Source: Diprion similis (lineage: Eukaryota > Arthropoda > Insecta > Hymenoptera > Diprionidae). Taken from it: DNA of 64,000 nt. This document shows positions 11,601-23,600 of the stretch, piece after piece. Numbering within the stretch: the first letter of the stretch is position 1; each line of letters starts with the position of its first letter. Made by a program: the position numbers and the translations under genes. The notes under the pieces are model-generated. The model was not told the origin of the DNA and searched no databases. It saw nothing but the letters and a program-made list of their open reading frames with translations. Location of the stretch: NCBI RefSeq assembly GCF_021155765.1, contig NC_060106.1, forward strand, positions 18,564,031 to 18,628,030. Reading direction: 5' to 3'.

Positions 11601-14600
11601 CTTCTATTTACTCGTCGATTTTTTGCTTACAATCAATCAGAAGTTTAATCACGTTACTTTGATCTTTGCCTATATTATCCAATTTTAAACGTTCGTTTTT
11701 AGATTTTTTGCAATCATTCTTATACACGTTCTCCTTACCGAGTCTTGAAGCCGAACATTTAGCAACATTCTGCTCTGAACATCTTTTCTGTTTCTGTATC
11801 CATTTATTGTACAAAAGTTTCTCCCTGATACGCGAAAAATTTATTATTACTTTTATTATTATTAGTTTTTTTTTTTGTTTTTTTTTTTGCATCTTTGGCA
11901 ACGGGTGTCTGGTCATCGTATTGATACAAGAAACAATAAATGACGAGGGAGGGAGAGTGGATAAAAAACAAAGAAATAGAAAAAGATTTCAAGAAACTTT
12001 TCTTAACTAACTAATTTCCATATTCTTAGCAGTCCTGTAACTTTTTTTTTATCACTCATTTTTTCATCTTTCTATTTTTTATTACTCCGTCGAAGAATAT
12101 TTTTCACCATTTGTCGCACACGAGGAACAAAGTATTATCGACAAGAGTAAATACACAAAACAAAGCTGCGACAATATTTATCGGCATAATATTAATTCTA
12201 AACGTGTAAGTGTTGAGATCAGAAGTCATGACGGATATTGCGTCGATGTTTAAAAATATATCGTATTTACGAACAACATGGCGCTAGAAAAAGATCAATA
12301 TTGTATACTAAAATAACTTTGAACCTGAGAGATTGACACTTGGTATTCATTATCGGTCCTGCAGAGCTGCATAAAAAATATATATATGTATAGGTACCTA
12401 CATGTATATAGACTAATAGAATTTACTAGAGAAGCGAATACATAGTTCGATGATAAAAAATTCTATAATAGAATTCATGTATATGTGGGTCTAAATGATC
12501 TAAAAAAAAAGAAGAGAAAAAACAACAACAACTTCCGATTTCAGTTATTTGCCGCGGCGGAGATTCACCCTGATCTCTAACGACTCGTAATATATTTTGA
12601 TTCATGTGCGTATTTGTAATTGCGGCAAGACGGGTAAAGAGTTGAAAAAAAAAAAAAAGAAAGGAAAAATTTCTCAAGATTATTTTGTTATCTTTTCCCT
12701 GCGTCACAGCAACACTCTTGGGGTATAATAATAACGCTATAATAATGACGATTGCGCATCAAGCTGGAAGAAAAAAATCTAAAACAAGAAATAACTGTCT
12801 ATTTACGCAATGTATATATATATATTATATATAATGCTTATACGGTATGGGATAAATATCCGCCCTCGATATAGGTCAATGATAATGCGGCTGCTGGGTG
12901 AAGGATTAGTCAGAGGCACTCCTTGTTCCTTTGTCGCATTCGTTGTGTTCCAATTCCTCTGTGTATTCCATTCAATTCCCGAGCAGCAGTGCGGGTGCCA
13001 TGAGTATGAATTCTGCAGGGTAACGTTTCTCATCTCCACGTCGCATTCGAGTTTCCCCGAGTCTTCTCGTCTTTTCCGACACACAGAAACGGTTGGTACA
13101 CATAGCCATGCACAAAGGGCTCGATCTCATTTTCCATCGCCTATTCCCACCAATCCTATGTACTACGTACGTACATACATAATTACATACCTACGGTAAA
13201 TTATATACTTCGCGTTAGCGCCATCGAAGAGCAAAGAAGTCACCCCTCTACCCTACCCTCCCTCCATTCCTCCCTGTACCCACTTTCATTTATTTGATTC
13301 CGTTCCTCCTTTCGTCTTGACTTTTATTACAATTAATCAGAACGCTTCTTCGAGTAGCAATTTATTTATTGTACGGATCAGTTGAACTTTGGAAATTCGA
13401 AACTCATAATTCACGCGAATTACTGTAAGTAATATGATTTTTTGGGAGAAAATTTTTTTATTTCTTACATGTTACGTTACAATTAATACAACTCATGGCG
13501 TCTGTTATTTATTAACGCGAGCTTATTATCTCATCTTTACAATGTGTAAGGCAAGATATAATTGTTGGTACCTGATGAAAATTATAAACTTTTTTTCGTT
13601 CACATTTTCCACCACTTTGTAAAAATTTTTTTCCCAAACTTACATTTCATTATGCAAAGTGTATACCTTGAGATTACAGATCGAAATTTTCAACCTTGAA
13701 TTTTTTCACTCATGGAATGACGATTATTTTACCCCTGGTAACTATATTTGACAGAAAATTTTAATAACTAGAAATAATTACAACAGGGTTAAACCTTAAT
13801 CACTATGCAGTAATAAAATTTCTTTGGATAAGCTAATATTTCGATTTAATCGCTTTAAAAATTTCACATTCTATTAAATGAAATTTTTTTCCCAAAGGGA
13901 GACAGACGTCGCGGACTCTCGTTTCTACGCGGTTAAATTATATACGTGCATACATATATATGTATCTGCATGTTATACGTGTGTAAACTAAACTCCCGAG
14001 GGCTTCTGGACGTTTCGTGTTTCTTGATGCTTGTAATTGGCCTTGACACCCTCGGCATTTTCGTTGGTGACCCAGCAGCCACTGTGCCTGGCCGCCTTAT
14101 TTAAAGGCACTTGCCGCTGCTCCGCGCATGTCAACATCGTCTAACAGCTTCTGCAGGCTCTAGTGGGCTCGAATTTGTTCCTTCCTTACTACTTCTACCA
14201 TTATTATTATTATTATTTTTGTTGTTGTTGTTGTTGTTGTTATTATACGAGTACGGATGTAGGTGTGGAAAAAAAAATTGAAAAAAGAGAACGCGACACG
14301 CGGTGAACGGTATTTTAATTTTTAAAGTTCGCGATGAAAGAAGGGACAAGAAAATTGATCCTCGTTCAAACAGTTATAGAATATTGTATAATAATTGTAT
14401 TATGAAGATTTTGGTGGGTATCGTATTATCGTAACGATTTAGGTGCCTTTCAACTCTCGAGTGGCCTTTTATACTGTGTAATGTAACCAATTGCAGTTTC
14501 ACATTCATTACCACCAGCTGTGAACGGGTGTTAATTATTTTTAAAACAAAAATACATATACTTATATACATACACACACGGGCGTTATATGTCGCTCTGT

Positions 14601-17600
14601 AATGAGGGCAAACAAAGCATTCACGCGAGCATTCAAATCACTAGGCGTTAAACGTTCTTAAGCACGTATGTGTAACAAGTAACAAAGTGATTAACAGCCG
14701 TGGGACAATCGCTCAAGTATATGTTTGACGCTACTGCATATGTATTATACACTTATTTTATTCCATTATACAAATCGAGCAACGAATTTTGCTGGAAATT
14801 AGAATACAGGTTCTACAGTGGGCTTAGCGTGGTTATTATGCGTCGTAAATTAGTTTTTCTTTCATATTTCTTTTCGAAATTTGAATTTCCGAAAATCGCG
14901 ATGACGGAATTTTACTTCTCTGCGACGATTGTTAAGGTCCGTGTGAATTAATCAACCGCTGCATGTGACCCAGTACTTACTATAGGTATATAACGGTAGG
15001 GTGGCGCAAAAAAACCGACTATTTTTTTTTTTTTTTCTTGAGCCTCGTGTGACAAAACGTTAGTTTTTGATGTTTTAAGAGCCCACTCCAAAGGACAGTT
15101 CAAAAAAAAAAATTTTCAGAGGTCGCTCCACATTTTTTACGTCAGAAATCGTCAAAAATCGATTCTTTAATTTATTTTTTTTTTTCTCGTTACGGTATAA
15201 TTTTATAGACAAAAAAGAAAAATAAGCTTCCGAAAGTTTCAGTTCAAAATTTGAATTTTGAAAGGTCGCCCATAATTATTTTCAATTTTTTGCTGCATTT
15301 CTCTAGATCTTTTCGAGCGACCTTTTAATATTCATATTAAAATTTCATAAATTTTCTTCCTTCAACTTAGTAAGAAAGAATCGATAACAATACACCACGA
15401 CATGAATTAAAAATCAAACAAAATACTGAAAATATAATTTTTTTAATTAAATTTTTTGACAATTTTTGACATTTAAAAAAATGTTGAGTGACCTCTTAAA
15501 ATTTTTTTTTTTCAGCTGTTCTTTGGAGTGGGCTCTTAAAACATCAAAAACTAACATTTTGTCACACGAGACTCGAAAAAAAAAAAATAAAAAAAAATAG
15601 TCGGTTTTTTTGCGCCACCCTAATATAACGGTACCATTGATTCTCGAATCATCGATTACGACCGTACGTTTTTACTCTCCAATAAATAAATCAAACTCGT
15701 AGGAGAATCGCGTCGCAGTCTCTGATTGCCCGTTATCGGACGATTTTGATTACTCTTCTCTCTCTCGTTATTTCATACCGTAATACTAATGCAGTTCTCT
15801 GACTTATCGACCAACCGGTCGAGAGGCAGTCAGCGTAATTCCTTTCTCAACCCAGCCGCTGATGTTTTCCGTTATCGCACAACAAACCCCTATAGTATCG
15901 CGTGTTGATATTATAGGCACGGATATCAGGGTCTAATAAAGTTTCTTTTGTGCGGGCATGAGGTATTACTTAATTTTCATTCATTATTTATCGTCGTTGC
16001 ATAATTGTCTGGACGGAGTTTTCAATGCAAGCATTATTATGTCTGTGCAACGTGAAAAACAGAAAAGAAAGGCAAGATGGCTTGAAAACTTGGCGAATGA
16101 TGTAGTATAATTTGAATGTCGTATTTCACTGTAACGTAAAGCAGGTATAATGCGTAAATCATGAATCGAACCTTTGTTTATTCCGTCTGACTTCTATCAG
16201 ACTATTTTCAGTCTCGTATGAAAAATTTATGAGCCAGTAGTACCGAACAATGATGAGGAGAATAAGAAATCATTAAAACAAAATTTCAGTCTATAATTAC
16301 ATATTTAACTAGAATTTTCTAGTCGCCTGAAAATTTAATGAATGATTCCCATACATTAATGTACGTTCTTTTATCGATTTCTATCTCATTAAATAATGTT
16401 CATCAATTTTCAGAGTTATTTCCTGATTTACAATGACTTCCGGATTGAATAGAATCAATCACAGAATATTATCACAAGATATTACTGAAAACTACCTTAA
16501 ACGCTGAGACATCAATGAAAATGACTCGATGAAGTGGAAATCAACGAAATCACGTGATACACGGTATATCGAAATCAGCGTAGAATTTTGATCGACGGAA
16601 ACGATTCGACGTCTACCGCAAGACTTGCAACGATTTCCATGCTTACGATTCCTACGCTTACGATTTCAAGCAATTCTCATATCGATCCAGAATAATTACA
16701 ATTTTTCCATTTCATTCCTCGTTACATTTCTAAAAATAATATTTCAGTCGCTTTACCGTCCGATTCATGCAATGTTTAAACGTAAACGAATGATCATCTC
16801 TGTTTCTACTTCGTAGTAACTATCATAAAGAATAAACTTATTCCAGACAGTAAGTGAAGTAATTTCCGCTTCACCTGTCCCTGATAAAATTGAAAATTTG
16901 GCAATAGGTAGACGGAGGCAGCGAGGCGTCGCGACGCAAGACGGCTACGCAGGCAGGTAGAGTCGCCCACCACCTCTAGCCATCCATAAGGCGGACAGGC
17001 TGCTAGCTGCTAGCTGCTAGCGATTTACCTTTTCAACGCACCTATACGTTACAACGATTGCGAGCATGACTGAAGAAGGGCGACACGTACATACCGTATA
17101 TACATATACATATACATATATCGTCAGGGTATAAGCGTCATGGGTAGTAGAAAAGCTGCGTGCGCGTTTGCGCCGTGAGAGGCGCGCCGGACGGCGACGT
17201 CGACGTCGACGCCGACGGCAGCAGCAGTAGAGCTTCTGCTGCAGTCGATATCTTACTCGCCCTGATTACCCACTTCGCGTGTACAGAACCTCCACCCCGC
17301 CCCCCTTCCGCCCCCGGAAAGTAAAACGTCGCGGCGAAGAGGTACGAGACCTACTCCTCCTCCTCCTCCTCGTCGTCGTCGTCGTCGTGCCGTTGCCAGT
17401 CCTCTCCGGGAGTACTTCGCTCTCGTAACGCGCCCCGTGACTCACCCTGCACCGCAGAGCCCCGCTAAACGGGGGTTCGGGCCGCCCCCGAACCGCGCCA
17501 CGAGCAACCCTGCGTCGCCTTATCCTCGTCGCCGTCCCCGGGGGCAGAGAGAGGCGAAAGAAATTTGACTCCGTATACTCTCGGTGTTTCGATCGCTGTT

Positions 17601-20600
17601 ATCGCAGTATATAGTACACTGGCATTGTTATAGAATCTTTTTTATTCCGCAGCAGGGGAGTTATTACGGTGCGTGGACAGAGCCCGGTGACATCCTTTCC
17701 CGACGTCCTCCTCCTCCGGCTCTCTATCTCCGACTCTCTCCCTCCGAGCGTCGCCTCGGCTCAGCTGCTCGGCCTGCTCCTCCTACTCCACCTCCGCCTC
17801 CGCCTCCTTCAGGAAAGGAAAAATCTAGGTGTGTCGATCACGCTCGGTTTCGAGCCGGGCCTACAGCGGCATCAGTCTTCGCTAAGAACCCGGAGACGTT
17901 CCGTCGAAGGTGCGGAGGTTCGTTCGGTGCGCCGTGACCGGAGCGAATTGTCGCGACGAGCCGTCCGCGGCACAGCAGCGTGCAGGTACTGTGACGTAAC
18001 AACGATCCGAAATGGCCTGGGGCTACTGGAGCGCGACTTCCGTCGGAGACAGGGGCCGGTCGCCCCGGCGCGACAAGGACAAGCAGACGATACAACAGAG
18101 CCAACAGCAACAGCAGCAGACGACGCCGGCCGCCTCCGAGTTTCTCCAGGGTTCCTCGACGCTGCAGCAGATCCAAGGATGCGAGATGTCTTCGTCAGCC
18201 GTCGGCAACGCGGCCGAGGATCCTCCGTGCACACTCATGATACAGGGAGGCTCTTTTTACTCTTATTCCGCGGCTGCGGCCGCCGCAGCGGCTGCCGCCG
18301 CCGGGAGACGCGCCTCCGTCGTCGAGGGCGCCGCGCTTCAGGCGGCAGTTCTTCCTCGAGGTCCTGGCACCGGATTTCCGGGGACCAGCGCAGTCGTCTT
18401 CCCGTCTAATTCACCCTGCAGCGACTCCGCCGAGGACGAGTCACACGCCGCGTACGTTCACCAGGAGGGAAACGCCGGCGTTCAGACCACTAGACGGCAC
18501 AACCTCATACCTCGCGGCAACAACGACGACGAGTCCGATGATCCTGATCACGATGAAGTCGAACTCATTTATGCCTCGAATACCCTGGCGGCCGGGTGTC
18601 TTCTTCACGGACACTGCAACACTCAGGAACGAAATCTCGCAAATTCTGCCCCGGGATCGAATCTTGTTGGGGATTACGCCGCCGCTATTGCTGCCGCTAA
18701 TTCGGCCGCCGGTCCTGCTGCAGGTGGTACCGCGCAATTCGGCAGGTTCAATAACATCACCTGGGGTAGGTCGTGGCCTGGCAGAGACTCGACAGAGTCT
18801 AACGGTACAATTGGTAGATCTATATTAGGTATATTTGTTTAGTTTTATTCGCCATGTGTTGTTTTTCATGCCTAAGCGTAGAGGATTACCTTTTATTCTT
18901 GCATCATGCAACCGCGTGTTTACATCGTTTCACGTTACGGTTGCGTCTTTGACCATATATTATACATCATTCGAATCATGCAAGGTGAAACATCTCTTCT
19001 CTGCACGGTTCTTCTTTTCAGTTATACCTATAATAGTAACTTTCCATTCTGTTTCTTACTTTCTTTGAGCAATGGACACGGTCCAGGTCATATCTGCGTC
19101 ATTTTGCGGACTTTGTGTTTTTACTCTGTTTCACGTTTTTCGGCCTGCTATTGACCATATTTGGTTGAAAAGGGAGCGATAATTATACGTGTATAATTAC
19201 TGGGGACTTGAACATGAATGTTATTTTAGTATACGCTAAAATATTAAAGCTGGATGTGACGGATGTACACGTTAGTCAACAGAATTACAGACTCATGAAA
19301 ATTGTGCAATTGCACATGTTGATCAAATTTAATTTCATCAAAGCAGTGTTCAAAATTGAGGAGATTTTTTGTTTTTCTAGTAACTAAATTATCGAAAACT
19401 TGGAAATGATTAGAAACATTTTTTATTTTGTTTTCTCCAGTAATAATTTTCTACAGATCAGCATCTGGGAAATTTCTTTTTCTGTCTGGATAACTTTATA
19501 AGCCTCTAAATTTGTCGTTTGAATTTTCTTAATTCACATTCGTTCAACAAGTCTGATTCATTTAGAGACATTTTACTATTTACACAAAACTGCACTCGAT
19601 CAACTACGGTCGTGGAATTTTTGAAGTAATCTGTTTCCCTAATTTTTTTTTTCTAATTTTTTACTAAACTGTACACCTAGTACATCCATTTTCCTAAATA
19701 CAAATCTGAGAAATATTGCGCAGCTTTCCAGGTATAATTTCACAGTAAACATGGCACAGGATGGTAATGAAAATTGTAAATTTGGATAGTATCTCGAAAT
19801 ATCACAAGGATTTCCTAACACACGAGAAAAAGAAAGCTCAATTCATGAATCGACAATATTCATATTACATAAGTATTTAGAATAATTGTGACCTCCGAAA
19901 TATCGATCTGAGAGACGTGAATTTTAATTGCTATGATCGCAAGAATTGAATTAAGGTCAGCAAGAATTTACCTCAACTGATTATATACAATTAACTAATT
20001 TTATTAATCACTGATTTTATAATCGAGTCTAATTAATATTATGCTCCAAATCGGGAAACAATTATCATGGAATTACTTATATCGACGGAAAATTCGTCCG
20101 TTGCGAAAAATACTCGATGCGAAATTTTTCGTTAATAGAATTTTGGTTCATCGGTTGAAAATTTCACACATATAAACAACGATATCTCTGTGTTTATTTG
20201 CTTACTTGCTTAGTGGCAGATATTTTTTTTATTTTCCCGCAGTAAGTGGAGGAACTCATCCGTATTATGATGACGTAATACCGAGAGGCTGACTTCACCG
20301 TGTAGGCTGTGCTACGATATGCACTTAGGATGGACCGTCGCGGATTTGCTGTTGTTAGCTATTCGGTCATAAAAACAGTCGTTAATCACCGACAGAAAGT
20401 TCGCGAATTGTCGTGTGACAATCGTCTAAATATAAACGTATTCTCGGCGCTAAGAATCATTTTATTTTTTATAGCTAATGGAAAATTTAAAAAAATTTTT
20501 TATCGTTACAGTAACTAATTAAATATCGCTGGAATTACAAAAACAAATGTGGTACAAATAACGATTCACTGTGATTAGAGTTGGCAAATGTTTAGCAAAA

Positions 20601-23600
20601 GTACTAGATTTTCTTATTAAAGCTACAAAACTAATCTCATTTTGTACCAAGAACTGTCTATTGAGTAGGTACCACAATTAAAAAGTTCTCTCGGCGTTAA
20701 TTAATTCGATCGTCGAACGACGAAACTAAAATCGATCTTATCGTTCCTCCGTAAGCTAAAATAATCACGAGTTTGAAGTTAGTAACATTATCGTAACAAA
20801 AGTTTAGGGAAAAAAGTGTGTTTTCTTAATTTTACAATGATTTTTAAGGACCTAAGATTTCGAAATATAAGTGTGTTTTGTTTTATTACAGTTTAACGGA
20901 GTTTCACAAAATTCTAGTATCGCAAAGTAACTGTTTATTCTCAGCACGAATAATCGTTTCACGATCACGTTTCTAACTTCGATATCATAAATAATCAACC
21001 AATACACGAGAACGTCTCGTTTCTCCGTAATATTTTTATTCTTACACAAACACATAGACGCAGTGGCGCATAGGATCAATCAGCGATCGGAAATCCCATG
21101 CGGGGGAATGGGATCAATTACGTTTCCGGTTAATTCAACGCGGTTGTTCCAGATCCGCAGTTGGCCGCATTATACACTCTATACGTACACGCTGCAGGGT
21201 GAAATGTGTTCCTGCAACGGTGACGGTTAAACAGTCTTGAGCGAATCAGGTCAAGGTTTAAACTTGACCCTGTAAAGTTTAACAAGATGTAACCAAAAAC
21301 CCACTTTTCAAACTCCGACTTGCTTTCGTTCATGGGCTTATTTATATACGGGATTTATTCCCACTATTTTCTCCTCGAAAACATCACGGAATTCTTACGC
21401 AACATCACTGGAATACCTCGGTTTAACAAAATTCTTGGAATTTCTTGTTCCACTGGATTCGTGCTCGTTTTACTTTGAAGAAAAAAAGAAATAAAGTTTT
21501 AAAAAACGTAGAATAATAACAAATTGATAATTCTGCTTGAAAAATTACGTTCAGCTCAACTATTTCATTATCGATCTTAACTCTGCAGATTTTATATATT
21601 ATAAGAAGTCAGAGAATTTTTCATTTTTATAACGAATTCGAGTTGACATCGTCCGGTTAAAATCGATCTTATCCATTTTCAGGCTGCTTTATGGTATATA
21701 ACCTGCAGCTAAACATTTTTTAATTCAGTAATCTCGAGTTTTATGCGCATCTGGAAAATGCCGAGGGAATACGCCCGTTTCCTGCGAGAATTTATCACGA
21801 CTTCTCTGTGGAACCGTGCTCCGAAGAATATTTAATTTCTCTATATTCACGTTGCAGGATTATATTTACTGCAGAAATAACTTTACCGATTTCTCTTACT
21901 GCGTATTGAAAATTAAAGAAATAAGATGATTAATGAAAATCTAAGTTCAAAATCGCACGGGAGATAATATCGACATGATTTCAGAACCATCTCAGCTTTC
22001 TTTGTCATTAGAATATGTACTTTCGTAGAAGTTTTTCTCTTATTAATTAATTATAGTTGTATATATCTCTGAGTTTTTGAAAGGAGTCAAAGTCTTCAGA
22101 GTTACTTGATTCAGGAGCGTAGAAGATAATTGTCTTTTAATAAAACATGTTCGCGAAGCCCGTTTCGTGCTGTGTAAAATTTTTATACACCTTATATACA
22201 GCGTGAAATTAGGGCGTCGCGTCGGGCTGCAAGAGAATGAGGAGGAAACTCGTCGTAGAAGTTTGAGAAACTTAAAACTTTCGTTGTTATGCACGAGTCG
22301 CAATTATAATATCTACGCTTTACCAAACTCACTAATTTTAATCTCCAATGATGTTATACCATGCAAAATAAGATTTATCTAGTGAGGATTTTTCACGCTC
22401 CGTGTAACATTAATCTCCAATTTTTTCTCACACTTATCTTCATTCTTTGTAAACATATTTTCCCATCGTTTCACACGCCGCTCAAAAACCGGATCTTTGA
22501 AATATTATACATTATCAAAAGTTCTCTTTCACAGTGACATGGTTTATTTATACGATTCGGTTAAACTCCGCTACAAAATGTAAAATGTAAACGAAGCTGA
22601 CTTCACAGGGTATCTGATTTTTCAACCCTCTGACCAATATCACATTTCACAAAAACGATTCCAATATACAGATTCGACAAGATCTTCTGCCGATGTGCAA
22701 ATCAAATTTAACAATAATCAAGAAGTTTATGAATCCAATAGTAAAAATCCGCGTGTCCTTTTCTTTTCGTTCACCAAATAATGGTCAAAAAGTGTGCTTA
22801 ATTTTTACTCGGTTTTGTCAATCCTACAAAGGTCTAAACGTACTGCACGTCGTGCATAGATTCTTGTTACAGACCGCAGAGAGGAGAGAAAAAAGGCGCA
22901 GAAAAACATGGCTCAAAGAACAACCCAATTGCTCGTGAAAATGTATCCGACAAGGTGCCATTCGAACGTTTATTGCAGCATGTTTTCTTCCCCAGAAAAG
23001 CGAACATCGCCGTTTTAATTTGGCTCGAAGCCAGCCTCTTTGCCGGCGTAGCTGGTATGTCTACACCGTTGTCGTTCATACTTACACGTGACAAAGGGAT
23101 ATACTCGTATATACGTAGGGATAGGAGAATTGGACATAGCTAGAGCGTGCATAGAGCCCAAGGGCCAGTCGTTGGTTCTTTGACTATTTTCGCGTTCCGC
23201 GGTGCTTGGTCCTCTGCTATTTCTACCTAGGTAGGCAAAATTATGCCAAAAAAGTAATCGCTCGCCGACACAAAGGGAACAAACGACAACCTGACGTCCT
23301 GTATCCTCATCCAGGTTCAATCAGACGGTATACACTATATAGTACATTTACAGTAATTAATTTCATCCGGCTGTCATATCGGAAGGGAAAAAGATGTGGA
23401 CATTTACTTCGGTATTGACACACGGTTCATCGAATTTTCTCTGCGGTGATTTCATCCACGCATTCGTATTCGTTAGGACGTTTTTTAACGAGGTTAGTTG
23501 ACCGGAAATCGGTACTTATTAACCCCTTGAGTCACACATTATTGTGCTGACGTGAGTCAACTTTTATAGCAAGATAGTATTCGGTCGTTTTTGGGGTTGC

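Noticed and set aside
18835-19154. Hydrophobic frames directly after the alternative aPKC exon
   Set aside because: AT-rich intron sequence after the donors at 18813/18828; no coding-like codon use.
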